Positions 10,964 to 22,577 are shown, counted from the stretch's first letter. The stretch: 64,000 nt of DNA from Halichoerus grypus (GCF_964656455.1 NC_135712.1:72607239-72671238), one strand, 5' to 3'. Notes: generated by a model from the letters alone, not told the origin. Made by a program: numbers and translations.

Positions 10964-10986
10964 CCCCCCCCCCGCCCCCGCCGCCC
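10964..10986 (-). other. C-rich tract (G-quadruplex motif on minus strand)
   Basis: Ten C, then G, five C and further short C runs. The complementary strand can form a quadruplex, and this strand an i-motif. Confidence 0.6.
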
Positions 10987-11890
10987 TGTCCTTATGAGAT
11001 TATATTGGGACATTTCATGAGTCTTGCCCGCCTGTCCTGCCTGGCGTTTCCGTGAAGGGCAGTGGTGGATCTCACTTTTCCTTGGAAGACACAGTGGAAG
11101 CGCTAGGGGAGACTCCCGGGGGAGGTGTAGTTCCTGGGCCTCTAAGGGCACGAATTAATGCTTCATTCATTCATTGGAAAACACTTACTGAGCACCCCAA
11201 GCCTTGTGCCCATCTCAGAATGTCTGCATCTCCTCAGGCCCCTGTCCCATCTTGCTCCCAGGTCTCCTGCGGGGCAGCACCTGTCAAACTCTGCTGGAAC
11301 ACAAAGCATCAGGCTCCTTACCAGCACCAAAGGCCCTTGCCTTCCAAGTACAGACTTGCCCCTCCTCCTCCTGGACGTGTGTGGGCCATATTTCCTCAGC
11401 ACCGTTCTGGAACATTCCAAACAGCCACCAGCCACCTCAGACACTAGCCAAACTTTGCTCCTGTTCCTTTCCTGTCCAGAATGAGGCAGTTCATAGTGTT
11501 GATTTTATTTATAGAAGATGTCAGGATTCCAGAAAAGCAGGCTTGGAAAGGAACAAAATGCGGCAGATAACATACAGCTTACTAGTGCTCTTTCACACTC
11601 TGAGCAAATCTGTCCATAAAATGAAGCCCAATATCTTTAGCTGCTATTAAAATACAAGCGGCCCTATTTTTTATTGAAAAATAGGGCTCCCCCACTAGAC
11701 TAATTCTTCCTCAGGCTTCATTCACTTTGGCAGATTTTTCTACCTGACCCTCTCAGAACCAACACTACCAAATAATGATACCAAAGCCTCTCGCTTCATG
11801 TCCTTAGAATCTGTCTCAGAGGAGGCCCCTTTTCTGCTGGAGCCATTTTATTTCAGGTTAATCCCTAATTAAATTCAGTGTAATGCAGGA
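10987..11890. other. Unassigned sequence with hairpin
   Basis: Several overlapping chance frames lie at 11052-11650. 11230-11480 may be an old L2 fragment (short CT-rich words, GGAACATTCCAAACAG). The rest is unique. A perfect hairpin lies at 11661-11687. Confidence 0.4.
11661..11687. repeat. Perfect inverted repeat, 11-bp stem, 5-nt loop
   Basis: GCCCTATTTTT (11661-11671), loop TATTG, and AAAAATAGGGC (11677-11687) pair fully. No following T-run or gene end suggests a function. Confidence 0.85.
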
Positions 11891-11906
11891 CCTGTGTGTG
11901 AATGTG

Positions 11907-11910
<4 letters not shown>

Positions 11911-11945
<35 letters not shown>
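11911..11945 (+). repeat. (TG)n microsatellite
   Basis: About 17 uninterrupted TG units, preceded by imperfect GTGTG words from 11893. It is likely polymorphic. Confidence 0.95.
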
Positions 11946-11948
<3 letters not shown>

Positions 11949-12187
11949 GTGTTTGCAATCAGCAGGAAGAAGCCTGGAAATGAGGCCTGATTAAATAAAA
12001 ATCTAAATATAGAACAGGTACCCTAGGAGTTCTAGAAAGATAAATTATTCTCAACCCTGCACAGTGACAGCAGCTTACAATGTGTTTGTCTATGTCATAA
12101 TGGAGTAGTTTTATTTATGTGTATAATGCTGATAACATAAGAATATAATGATCCCACTCACAGGATATCAGGTTCCAGCTGCATCAT

Positions 12188-12745
12188 TGTATTAGCTATC
12201 TATTACCATGTAAGAAATTACCACAAACTTAGTGGCTTCAAACAACATACACTTATTATCTCATGGTTTCTGTGGGTCTGGGGTCCAGGCACAGCTTAGC
12301 CAGGCCCCCTGTTTTAGAGTCTCTTACAAGGATCTAATCTAGGTATTAGCTGGGGCTGGGGTCTCATTTGAAGCTTGACAGGGGAAGGATCCACTTCCAA
12401 GCTCATGTGGTTGTTGACAGCATTCAGTTCTTTGAGGGTTTTCAGATTGAGGGCTCCTTGCTGGCTACCAGGCAGAGGTCATCCTCAGTTCCCTGCCCCG
12501 GGGACCTCTCTATATGGCAGCTTATTGTATCAAAATGGGCAAGGGAGACAGTTAGTAGAGAGGCTGCTAGTAAGGTGAGTGTTAACCGTCTTATGTAATA
12601 TGATCATGGGAGTGACATCCCACTACCTTCACCAGATTCCATTGATTAGAAATAAGTCCCAGGTCCTGCCCACACTTGACAGGAGGGGATACCAGTAGGC
12701 AAGGGCCATCCAGGCCTCCTTAGGATCTGTCCTCCATGTTCATTT
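12188..12745 (-). mobile_element. Ancient LTR-like repeat (MaLR-type 3' end), antisense
   Basis: AAATTACCACAAACTTAGTG, then GCTTCAAACAACATACACTT, is the reverse complement of the MLT1/MST-type 3' end (AAGCCACTAAGTTTGTGG). It continues with GGTTTCTGTGGGTCTGGGG, a GCAAGGGAG tract, GATTAGAAATAAGTCCCAGG and GGGCCATC near the far end. The family name is uncertain. Confidence 0.6.
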
Positions 12746-13145
12746 CCCCCACAAGTAAATTGAGGACTTAAGATGGATGTGCCCTGGTCATAATCTCAGT
12801 GAGTTAGTTTAGTGGTTAGACTCTCATCTCAGACTTTTATTCTGTCTGCATTCTTTCCCCCCTAGCACACCTCCATAATACAAGTTTAAAATTCGCAATA
12901 CTTCTGGTCCTGGAAAGCAGGTCACAGTCTCTCCGTAGCAGTCTTTCCTGCTGGGTTAACCCTGTCTGCCCCATAATCACTGTGGTCTCTTGCTAAGGAA
13001 CTCAAGGAACCACAATTCTCCTGTCCCCCACAAAATATCCTTAAACCAAAATGATAGAAAGAGTTTCCTTTTCAGATCAATTAAATGAGAAAATTTTAAG
13101 AATCTCAAAGTATCTTAGCCTTCACCCCCACCCTGCCATAACTCC
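12746..13145. other. Unassigned unique sequence
   Basis: No gene or repeat was recognised, and there are no long open frames. Confidence 0.4.
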
Positions 13146-13147
13146 TT

Positions 13148-13225
13148 GTAACAGATGAGAAAACCGAGGTCTAGGAGAGAGAAGTGATTTATTCAAGCTC
13201 ACACTGACAGATGCGGTTCTCTATA
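13148..13225 (-). repeat. MIR fragment
   Basis: AACAGATGAGAAAACCGAGG, then GTGATTTATTCAAGCTCACA, matches the reverse complement of the MIR core (CAGATGAGGAAACTGAGGC, then CAAGGTCACAC). Confidence 0.65.
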
Positions 13226-14143
13226 ACACATTTAAAGCCATCACAGAGAACGTATTGGCTCAAGCGACCCACGGTAGGAAGGGCTGGCTCTCCATGACAG
13301 CCTGCAACTCAGGATCCTCAGCCCCACCCAGGCCCTGAGACCAAGAGGAAAACAAACAGTAGTTCTAATTCCAATAGGCCATGATGCTTATTGAGGGAAA
13401 GAGCTACTCGTAAATTCTGGACGAACAAAGGCCGCTTAAATAGTTAATTTGGTAGAGACCACACATCACTGACAGATACTGCACAGTGCCATGGGACCTT
13501 AGCTTTGCCTCTGTAATATCTATAAGATTACAATTCCACCTCGAGAAATGGGAGTTAAGTCTAATTGGACATAAAGTGTGTGTGTGTTTCTTTTTCCTCT
13601 GGGGCCGCCAAGACTTTGTCTCACCTCCTCTCTGTACTAGAATGAAGAAGTATTTTCTGACCTCCAGTCACTGCATTTGGCCAAATAATCTCCCAGCAAA
13701 GTTATGAACAAAATTTCCTCCTCCCCTCCCAGAAGGAGGCCTCTGGCTGCATTCTCCTTCCATTGCTTAAAGAATAATCGAAGGAACAAACAAAACAGGA
13801 AATAATGAGTACTGTGCCTATTCCTGTTGAGTTTGGGAACCCTGGGTTATCTCTTTGCTGGCTTTGAAGAGCCAAAATCATTGTGTGTTGGAGTAGTCCA
13901 GCGAACACGAAGGGGTCGCTCTTAGCGCGAGCTAACTAAATCGTTCTGATCCCCCGGGCTGCCTTAGTTTTCTCTCCTGGGCCCAAAGGGACTTGCTGAA
14001 GTCGCTCGTTTTCCAACAGAAATCAAAAATGTACTTCAGAAAAGTAACCGTCAAATCATTTGGGAAAAAATAAGGAAAGAACATTTATTTTAGCAATAAG
14101 ATGATCTCTCCTGGGATGCATACCTAATTCGATAGAAATGTTT
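13226..14143. other. Unassigned unique sequence
   Basis: Short chance frames only (73 codons at most). It includes a small (GT)n near 13577. No repeat was recognised. Confidence 0.4.
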
Positions 14144-14346
14144 TTCTTTTTTTTTTTAAGATTTTATTTATTTATTTGAGAGAGAGAGAGAGAATGAGAG
14201 AGAGAACACGAGAGGGGGCAGGGTCAGAGGGAGAAACACACTCCCTGCTGAGCAAGGAGCCAGATGTGGGGCTCGATCCTAGGACTCCAGGATCATGACC
14301 TGAGCCGAAGGCAGTCGTTTAACCAACTGAGCCACCCAGGCGCCCC
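14144..14346 (-). mobile_element. CAN-SINE, full length, antisense
   Basis: The copy is intact from the T-run and AAGATTTTATTTATT to GCCACCCAGGCGCCCC. The perfect 15-bp TSD TCGATAGAAATGTTT lies at 14129-14143 and 14347-14361, which indicates a young insertion. Confidence 0.97.
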
Positions 14347-14449
14347 TCGATAGAAATGTTTCTATTTGCAATAAAGTCTACATGAGTATTAGAATAACGT
14401 GGATTGATTTTCAGGGCCCTTTGGGCTTGCTGACCTTACCATTTTCTAA

Positions 14450-14625
14450 GTGTGGACGGTCAGGGCTCTGTCCCTTTGCACAAGTTGCTCTCTGTACCTG
14501 GAGTAGCTTCTACCTGGTCTTTCTGACACACTTCTTCCCGCCTACCTGTTAGGGCCCAGCTCGATCGTCACTTCCCCTTTAAGCCTGCCTCGGGTATTGC
14601 CCTCCCCCCCATCCCCAAATGTCCT
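14450..14625 (+). repeat. L2 fragment
   Basis: TACCTGGAGTAGCTTCTACC, CTGTTAGGGCCCAGCTC, and CACTTCCCCTTTAAGCC resemble the L2 3' region (CTGGAATGCTCTTCCC, AAGTCTCAGCTCAAATGTCAC, then TTCCCTGAC). Confidence 0.55.
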
Positions 14626-15074
14626 TTGGATGCACAGAGGTGGCTCCTTCCCTCTTGGGATTCTCACAGCCCTCCTGTATGGCACTCGCTGGACATTGAC
14701 GGCTTTTGCCCAGGAAACCGTGATGAACAGGAGGGCAGGATGTCACTTCATTTCATTTTTATTTCTGGAGGCCTTGTGGTACTTAGCGAGCTCACAGTTG
14801 CACATGTCCGATGAGTGGATGGATTGGCGAATTGCTTTGTGGAAAATCTCTTTGACTGGTTATTCTGAATCTGTTAACAAACTGCCTACTAGTGTTCTTG
14901 TGTATACGCAGCCGGCTTATCTAAATGATACAGAGCTGCTGGTGCAACTGTGCTTTAAAGAAGACAGACAAAGACTTCCAGGTGGAAATGTAGCACAAAT
15001 GAATTAGAACACTCTTGGAAATCAGAAGGAGATTATGCTCCTACTGTCCCATATTCCTAATCATTCCCTACATT
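14626..15074. other. Unassigned sequence
   Basis: A 136-codon frame (14597-15007) starts in L2-like sequence and has no recognisable domain, so it is taken as chance. The rest is unique. Confidence 0.4.
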
Positions 15075-15260
15075 TATTAAACACTCAGTGTGTCCAGACA
15101 GTATGCTAGGGATTTTACCTAGATCATCACAAAGTCCCTTTGAGGTAGGTCCTATTATGCTCCTTTTACAGATAAGAAAACTGAGGCACAGCAATGAAGT
15201 CTCTTGCCCTAGGGCTCTAGCTAGTGACAGAGGCAAGTGTTAGGGTCTGAGCTGTCTGAC
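15075..15260 (-). repeat. MIR element
   Basis: CATTTATTAAACACTCAGTG, TTGAGGTAGGTCCTATTATG, CTTTTACAGATAAGAAAACT and GAGGCACAGCAATGAAGTC follow the long antisense MIR consensus in order. Confidence 0.75.
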
Positions 15261-15329
15261 TACAGAGCCCAGCTCGCAACGTCTGAAGACTCACAGAAGC
15301 TTTGTCCCAGGTATACATTGGCTGTAGCT

Positions 15330-15720
15330 GAACATCTGTGACACTCTAGTTCCTGTCCTGGTGCTTCAGATACATAGATGAAAGAGACCAGGTCACTGCC
15401 CTTGAAGTTCTCTAAGGAGGGGTGGGGTAGGAGCTCAGACAAGCACACAGATTGTTGTAATGCAGGATGAAATGAAAGTGTCATGAAGAAGCACATGCTA
15501 TGGGGAGGGAGCATAGACCCTCTGGGGAATGGATCAGGAGGGGCTTCCTGTAGGAGGTGGCATGGGAGGTGAGTTTGCCAGGATGGGGAGGATACCAGTA
15601 GGCAGGGGTCTGGACAGCGGCTGTGGAGGAGAGAAGCAGCATGGCTAGGGGAGGAGCCGTGGGAGAGGAGGCTGGGAGGTGAGGTAGGGCCTAGGGCTAG
15701 AGAACAGAGATCCCCCCTTC
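15330..15720. repeat. Ancient purine-rich middle-repetitive element
   Basis: The order 'CACTGCCCTTGAAGTTCTC', 'ATGCAGGATGAAATGAAAG', 'GAGGGGCTTCCTGTAGGAGG', 'GTGGCATGGGAGGTGAG' resembles a common old mammalian repeat (CTGCCCTCATGGAGCTTAC, GGGAAGGCCTCTCTGAGG). I cannot name it. The 195-codon antisense frame 15847-15260 is a by-product. Confidence 0.45.
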
Positions 15721-17229
15721 CCCCACCATCTGCCTTGAGGGTGCCACCAATCTGGTAAGCAAAGCCAGGGGCTATTTTAAAGGAGTACGAAGAACCTGCG
15801 GTCCAGATGGAGGGAGCGCTGCCTGGTGGGTCTGCTGCTTCAACCACTAGTTCAATGTCTGTATTAAGCGAATTCCAAACTTGTCCCTTCTTTTTGAAGT
15901 CTCTGCCTTCATGGTTGGTTTGAGAGATTCCGGGGAAATCTCTTCTTCCCCTTCCTGTACTTGAAGGTGATCAGCCGCTTGTTTGTCAGTCTTGCGGGCT
16001 GGAGCCTCCCTAGCGCCCCTCTGCAGTCACCCGCTGAGCTCCTTTCTTCTGTGCCTCTGTTTCCCTACTAGCACCGAGCCATGGAGCCCCAAGTTTTAAA
16101 TATCACACAAATGGTCCTTTTGGCCTCTCTCAGCCTACGTAAACGTCATTAAAATCCCATTGTCTATGAAGTGGGTAGAAACTCACTCATGAGAATCTAC
16201 TTAATGGCTGTGAAATGAGGCACAGCCCAAGGGTTCAACCTACAAGGTGTTCATGGAGAGGGGTTCAAGTCTACCATTCCTGTGACAGGTTATCGTCCAC
16301 CTGTGTCCAGTGGTTGTGTTGGCCATCCAGCGAGGAGACTCGGTGCCTTCTTTCGTTCCCTGTGTCACTAGCTGGGGACGCTTCCAAACCCACTGGAGAA
16401 GCTCTGGTCACACCTCAGGAATTCGGTGCACCTACTTCTCTCCGCCCTGTGGCTTCTGCTCACTCATGCCTTCTACTCCCTGTGGCTTAAGGAGATCATG
16501 CAGCAATCCAAAACATTCTTTGAAAGGAGTGCCTTCCTTATTCATCTTTGGAGCCACTTAGCCTGGTGCCCTGCACAGAGGAGTTATTCACTGTTTATTG
16601 ACTTGCTTCTTTCCAGTTCACTGGGCTGCATGGACTTGAAATCTCTTCCGCAGCAAGTCCTCTGGTTGCCTCGTCCACGAGAGCAGTCCCAGGCATCCTG
16701 GCGCCCTCCACCTGGCTTTGTAGGTCTGGTTCCCTGACCCTGTGATCATGGGCTTAGCTCCATTCTGAACCTCCTCATACTTATCACCTCCCTCTAAAGT
16801 GATGAAACCTACAACTTGACTCTCAAAATGGAGACAATGGCTTTTAAATACTTTTTAAACTCCAAAGGGCTGTGCAAATGTAGGAAATGCAATAAGTATA
16901 ATGCTGAGTTTTCAATGAAGGACCCCAGTGGTTAAGAGCAGTGGTAGGAAGGTGGGATAAGAAACGACTTTAAAGTACACAGACAAAGCAAATGATGGGG
17001 AATGGAGTATAGCAATCTTAGGAGAATAATCATCTTTTTGCTTAACAAATGTTGATGAGATCTACCTTGTGTATTTTTGGCTGGAAAACAAAATGGATTT
17101 CTTTCCGTGGTATATTTATGATTTCATTCTAGCTACCTCCAAAAACTATTTGAGAAACATACAATAAATCATCAACCAGGAAAAGAGAAAAAGTAATCTC
17201 TTGACCCCATCTTTAAAACTGCACAATTT
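15721..17229. other. Mostly unassigned sequence
   Basis: No gene is visible. Near 16560-16610 the words TGGTGCCCTGCACAGAGGAG suggest a small L2 end. Overlapping frames of about 90-103 codons at 16215-16737 have no domains. Confidence 0.4.
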
Positions 17230-17433
17230 GGGGCGCCTGGGTGGCTCAGTTGGTTAAGTGACTGCCTTCGGCTCAGGTCATGATCCTGGAGTCCTGGGAT
17301 CGAGTCCCACATCGGGCTCCCTGCTCGGCAGGGAGTCTGCTTCTCCCTCTGACCCTCCTCCCTCTCATGCTCTCTGTCTCTCATTCTCTCTCTCTCAAAT
17401 AAATAAATAAAATCTTTAAAAAAAAAAATAAAT
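17230..17433 (+). mobile_element. CAN-SINE, full length
   Basis: Complete copy with head, CT-rich body, TCTCTCTCAAATAAATAA tail and A-run. The perfect 15-bp TSD AAAACTGCACAATTT lies at 17215-17229 and 17434-17448. Confidence 0.97.
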
Positions 17434-17639
17434 AAAACTGCACAATTTGTAAAATGAAGGGGTTGGAATTAGATAATCTGTAAAGTCTCTCCTGGCACTG
17501 GTAGTCTATGGTTTGTTGAGAAAATCAGACCATTCTTTTTGATTTCTTATAGGACTGAGTTCCCTTTCCATGTGTCTTTTCTTGGAGTACATCTCATTAT
17601 TTGCCATTCTTTGTTTAAGTGTAGTTGTCCCCAACTGGA

Positions 17640-17745
17640 CCACAGCCCTCCGAGGTCAGGACTGTGTTTGGTTCCACTTTGTGCCATCCTAACATAGTGC
17701 CCGGCACGTAACAGATGCTCAACGAATATTGCCAAATGATGAGAT
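17640..17745 (+). repeat. L2 3' end
   Basis: GAGGTCAGGACTGTGTTTGG, then TAGTGCCCGGCACGTAACAG and GCTCAACGAATATTGCC match the L2 3' terminus. Confidence 0.7.
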
Positions 17746-18405
17746 CAGAGATGGTGAAGAGAGGTGAACAAGAGGTGGGGCTAATGAATGAAACTGAACA
17801 CTCCTGTATGTAGAAAGGACTATTATTAGGAGAAAAAGATTTCAAACAACCTGTCTGAAAACATTCTTCAGGTCCTTTTTCATGTCATCAGAGGTTGGTG
17901 AGTAAAGTAAGGCTAAAAGGATAGCATATCTCCATTGTCCATGGCATTTTCAGTTTGCATTAGTTTTCTGGCTTCTTTTAGATTTAGCTGGTGTCTGTAT
18001 GACACACTTTAATATCATAAGATAGGGATGCAAATTCGCAGGCTTGTCTTATGAAAAAAATCCTGCCATGTACACTTAGCCACCTGTTCAAGGGTACCTG
18101 GGTGTTGTGGTTAGTGGTTCCTCATTTCATCTGAGCTAAGGTGATGTCAAGACATCACTTCTTAAGTAAAAATTCCCTCATTCATCCAGATGTTTGCCTT
18201 TGAAGAATAAATATCCTGGTCTTTGGTAACATATAAATATCAAGGTCCTTATCATGGGGTCCATTACCTGGAAGGGGTCCAAGAATATCTTGTGAGTAGA
18301 TGTAAAAATATTGAGACTGCCCCAAGACTGCTGAGCTGGGGGGCTGCCAGAATGATCTCCTTCCCATCAGAACGACTACCATGGCCTTAGTTTGGTCCCT
18401 GTATT
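17746..18405. other. Unassigned sequence
   Basis: No gene or repeat was recognised. Open frames are below 76 codons. Confidence 0.4.
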
Positions 18406-18408
18406 GTA

Positions 18409-18451
18409 TGTGTGTGTGTGTGTGTGTGTGTGTGGTTTTTTTTTTTTTTTT
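18409..18451 (+). repeat. (TG)n microsatellite followed by T-run
   Basis: About 13 TG units, then a G and a run of about 16 T. The T-run is not attached to a recognised retroelement. Confidence 0.92.
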
Positions 18452-18940
18452 GGCAGTTTACATAACTGTTCGATTTACTTTCCCTTGTGAAACATTAATT
18501 TCATAAATAGGATCATTCAAGTGGGAAAGGTTGTTGGAGGATGCTACCATTTTGGTAACAGCCAGCATGGCATCTCATGCATCAGAGTCCCTGGGTCTCA
18601 TCTCCTGCAGGCCTGGAGAGGGTCCTAGACAGCTAGGTTCCAAGGTCTGTTGGCTGCTGGAGTCCTAGCCAAGGAGGTCCCACTCCTGAACAGAGTTAGT
18701 GGGCAGAACATACTCTGTAAACCCAAGTCAAGAGTCTGGAAAATGGCTGGACAAGTGTTATGCCTTGCTTGGCTGAGCAGATAGAATGAAGAGAAAAAAT
18801 AAAGAGGAAGACTGAAGTAATTTAAAAAAGTGAAATTCAGGGGTAGATAAATAGAGGGGAAATATTTTACTGGCCTAAAGTTGAAGAGCTGTGGAATTGA
18901 GTATATAAGGACTTGTGTTAATGAGTTCAATCTTTTGGTT
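18452..18940. other. Unassigned sequence
   Basis: Unique DNA. An antisense 128-codon frame (19011-18625) has no domain. Confidence 0.4.
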
Positions 18941-18944
18941 ATAT

Positions 18945-19065
18945 AAATAGGGAAGCTGAGGCTCAGAGAAGGGCCAGGACTACCCAAGATCACCCAGCTA
19001 GTTAGAGACACACCTGGAACTGGAAGCCAGGTCTCCTGACTCTAATGCTGGTAACAGCACACCGT
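18945..19065 (-). repeat. MIR element
   Basis: AGGGAAGCTGAGGCTCAGAG, then CCAAGATCACCCAGCTAGTT and AAGCCAGGTCTCCTGACTC, is a clear antisense MIR. Confidence 0.8.
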
Positions 19066-19396
19066 AAAGTTAGCCAAAACTTGTTTCATTAAGGTCGTCT
19101 ATGTTTGTTTAATAGAGCCAGAGAGAGAAGAAAAAACAATTTAATTAGTTATGAATCACCAATCCTATTGGCCCTGAATTCCTTCTTCTCTTTCTTCCTC
19201 ATAAGAGTGTGTGTTTATTAAGGTTCACCTGCCCTCCCAAGCTCTCCCTGTGGCTTTAAGTCTTGCAGGAAGAAACTCCAGTCTTCTACTGTGTCCTATG
19301 GGAGGAACCCGTAGCAACACCCATCTGAGGGCTCACCAGGGCAGCCCCTCAGAGAATAAGATCTGTTGTTTCTTTCTTAGTCTTTCTTTCTTTTAG
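19066..19396. other. Unassigned sequence
   Basis: No gene or repeat was recognised. The end is CT-rich next to the following SINE. Confidence 0.4.
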
Positions 19397-19598
19397 TGAT
19401 TTTACTTATTTATTTGAGAGAGCGAGAGAGAGAGCAGGAGCAGGGGAAGAGGCACAAGCAGGGGGAGGGGCAGAGGGAGAGGGAGAAGCAGAGTCCCTGC
19501 TGAGCAAGAAGCCCTACGTGGGGCTCGACCCCAGGACCGCAAGACACTGACCTGAGCCAAAGGCAGATGCTCAACCAACTGAGCCACCCAGGCGCCCC
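19397..19598 (-). mobile_element. CAN-SINE, antisense
   Basis: It runs from GATTTTACTTATTTATTTG through GAGAGCGAGAGAGAGAGC to GAGCCACCCAGGCGCCCC. The TSD is not clear because the flank is itself pyrimidine-rich. Confidence 0.94.
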
Positions 19599-19879
19599 TA
19601 TTTTCCAGTCTTTAAACATAGGACAATTCAAACATTTCTTTGGCAGGATATGCCTCCTTATTTGACTGGGTGGCAGATATTCCTGAGTCTCATCCCCCCT
19701 CCCTCCGCCACCCGCAGCTGACACACACATCTGGGAGTTCCCTGTGCCCAGAGGCTCTTCCTCTCCAATCCAAACAGCTAGAGCATAATCCCATCACTCG
19801 GCTGCTTCCAGGCCAAAGCAGAGAGCCAAGATAGCAACTCCCGCACGTCACTAGGGACAGGGGACAAAGCTGGAAGAGT
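19599..19879. other. Unassigned sequence
   Basis: No gene or repeat was recognised. Confidence 0.4.
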
Positions 19880-20110
19880 AAGTGGGGTCAGCTTCTGAAG
19901 GTTTTAAATGCTAGATAAAAGAATTTTTTCCTGATCCTATAGGTTGTGGGATGGTCAGAGGAAGTCTTTAAAGGGGAAACACCATGATCAGATTTAGTGG
20001 TTAGAGAAGACTAGTAGCATAGTAGCCCTGAGTTCAGAAGCAGGGACACCTATCCTCAGAGGGAGAAGCGCTGATGGCTTGACCTTGACAGCTCCAATAA
20101 GGATAAAAAG
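19880..20110. repeat. Ancient purine-rich middle-repetitive element
   Basis: GAAGGTTTTAAATGCTAG, TTTCCTGATCCTATAGG, and AACACCATGATCAGATTTAG are similar in order to a common old repeat (GGGTTTTAAGCAGGGGAGTG, ACATGATCAGATTT). The same type appears near 15.4, 52.2 and 57.4 kb. It is unnamed here. Confidence 0.45.
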
Positions 20111-20555
20111 GAGATGGAGGCAGTGGGAAAAGAAAGAAAGGGAGATTCGGAAGGATCTGCCTATGGTGAGCGAAGAATGCAAGGGGCCATGGAGCTGGGG
20201 GGTGGGGGTGGGGAAGGGAATCGGGGGAGGTGGGGAGGTTGAAGAAAATGAAATTTCTGACCTGGGAGCCTCAGCATGTCTAGGGGAGGATGGGGGGGCT
20301 GGTGTGCAGAGAGGAGCCACAGATGGGGGGCAGTGGGGAAGAGGGAATGACAGTTGGGCTTTCAGTGGGTTGAGCTAAAGAGCACGTAGAAATGTGGGTG
20401 GGCATGCCCTACAGGGAGTTGAAACACAGGTCTGGAATCAGGGAGAAACCACAGCTGAACCCGCGGACTTGCAAGCCAGATGGTGACAGAGCCAGGGGCG
20501 TGAGGCTCAAATGAATTTACACCTAAATGGCGTCCAGCACCCTAACCACTGTGTC
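20111..20555. other. G/A-rich unassigned sequence
   Basis: Purine-rich with G runs (20195-20240 and 20280-20330). There is no coding signal. It may continue the preceding old repeat. Confidence 0.35.
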
Positions 20556-20559
20556 TGCC

Positions 20560-20960
20560 TCCTGTACTCTGTTGCTGTGCCGATCTTCCCAAAGCATGGC
20601 TCCGACCCCATTACCCTGCCCGTGTGCATGCCCTTCAGTGGCTTTTTAAATGCAATACGAAAGGTCTCTTTCAAGGTCTTTCATGACCTGGCCTCACCCT
20701 GCTGTTCTAGAATCATTTCCAATACATTCAAACACCCTTACACTCATTATAAATTAAACTGTCCTTTCTGGAATGTGCTTTATTTTTCATGATCCTTCTC
20801 TTCTGTCTGCTTGGAATGCTTCCTCCAGCTCTTCTTGTTGAAATCTTATCCATTCTTTGAAGAATCAAAAGAAATATTACCTAGTCACCCCCCTAAGTGG
20901 TATTTGGGGTTCTTATACCTCTTAGTTTGAATTGTGATCATACTTTTGTTCTATGACACC
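20560..20960 (+). repeat. L2 fragment
   Basis: GCCCTTCAGTGGCTTTTTAA, TTTCATGACCTGGCCTCACC, TGCTTGGAATGCTTCCTCC, and TTGTTGAAATCTTATCCATT follow the L2 3' region in order. Confidence 0.75.
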
Positions 20961-22094
20961 CCTCCACCCACCACCACCACATACCTTGTGACACTCCCCA
21001 GCCCCCAAAACTTCCATACTGTGTGCTTCAAGGAAGGGACACACATGCAGAATGCAGATCTTGGCTTTTGAGTTTCAAAAGGTGAGAATGTGGAGCTACA
21101 AGAACCTGGAGTTTTGAGTTTGCATTTTGAATGATAAAGAACAATTTGGAAGACTAGATGAAAAACCAGGCTCCCTTACCCCCAGGTTAGATAAAGATTC
21201 TCTGGCTGTGGGGAGAGGAGAGCTGGAGAGAACATGATGAGGGAGAGAGGTTGATGGGGTTCAGTATGAGAGCCATGCCTGGAAGGACCACTCAGACAGA
21301 AGAGGACTCATTCAGGGGTCATGGGAGCACTGCTCTGGGGGGCCACACAGTGCCACAGACCACCCAGTCTCCATCCCAGCAGGTCTCCGTCCCACCGTCA
21401 CATTGTTGGTATGGAGGAACCACATCATCTGTCCTTCCTGTTGGACCACCACCATAGACCATCCGTCAAGGAACACTCCTGCTAGTGCCCAGAGACTTTC
21501 TGTGTTCTATCTGGCTTGCCCATGGGGACAACTCCCTTCCCAACATCCCGGGACCCTCTTAAGCCCCAAGAGAAAGGGTGGGACCCCAGACATCCAGAGG
21601 ACTGCTGGGGATGTGAACTTTCCCTCTACACCATGTCTGTATTTCTGTGACATTACATATTAATGGCTCAGAATTTCCCTCTTGCAGAAATGCACTGCTG
21701 TTACATACTTCTCTATTGGCATCAGATGATAATCTTTCTTGGATTGCAGATATTTATTACCACTGGGCATCTTCTGTTTGCCTCTGGAGATGCACTCTCC
21801 ACTCTTCTCCATTCTGCTTTGCTCCCCAGAGGTTGGTCAGTGTGGGCTTCCTATTGGGTTTGGCCAATGGGGAGCCCAGGCAGGGGACTGGAGGGAGGGA
21901 CAAGTGAGGTCAGGGCACCTATCTTCTCCAGAGAGCCCTTCTCTCTGAGTTCCTGGAACCTTTCCCTCTTCCTGTTCCTTCCAAATGGGGGCATGACAAT
22001 TTCTCTGTTGCCAGCCCTGTCAGGATACCTCACTTAGCTCTTATTTCCCTATACCTTGCTTATGTCTTTGCAACTAGTGCCTTTTTTAAGCTTC
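20961..22094. other. Unassigned sequence, likely old repeats in part
   Basis: The words CCTATTGGGTTTGGCCAATG and GGGAGCCCAGGCAGGGGACT (about 21850-21890) recall an old LTR-like repeat that I cannot name. Overlapping frames at 21663-22037 (124 codons) show no domain. Confidence 0.35.
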
Positions 22095-22577
22095 TGCTGG
22101 AACCCTGTTGCAGATTGCATTTTCCAGAGATGGTTAAAACAATACCTCCCATCCCATGTGCTCTTCTTGCAATGTGACTCTGACAATTCTTCCTCAAGAG
22201 GAAGTGACACTGTGACTTCTGAATGAGTCCTAAAAGATAATACAGCTTCTGCTTGATCCTCGTGGGACATTCACCTTTGGAGCCCTGGGCAGTTGTGTAC
22301 ATAGTTTGTCCTGAGACTGCCATGCTGTGAGGAAGCTCAGGTTGGCTCCTGCAAAAAGATGACCTGGGGAAGCCCTGAGAGAGATTGCTGGCCAGCCCCT
22401 GCTGCTTCCGCAACCCCTGTCTGACTGCCCGTACGGGAGAGACTGGAGCCAGAGAAGTCCAGCTGAGCCCTTTCTGATTCCTGTCCCACAGATCCTATGA
22501 AACATATGGAAATCATTGCTTCTTTAAGCTGCTAAGATCGGAGGGGATCGTTGCACAGCAATAGATAAGTAGGACAG
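22095..22577 (+). mobile_element. MaLR-type LTR (old), sense
   Basis: The 3' end TTGCTTCTTTAAGCTGCTAA, then ATCGTTGCACAGCAATAGAT and AAGTAGGACA, matches the MaLR/MLT1-type terminus (TTTAAGCCGCTAAG, ACAGCAATAGATAACTA). The upstream TGCTGGAACCC and GAGATGGTTAAAACAATACC also fit LTR sequence. There is no internal gene. Confidence 0.55.

Noticed and set aside
14597..15007. 136-codon plus-strand frame as an exon
   Set aside because: It begins in L2 sequence and has no recognisable protein family.
15260..15847. 195-codon minus-strand frame as a gene
   Set aside because: It lies across MIR and old-repeat sequence and has no domain.
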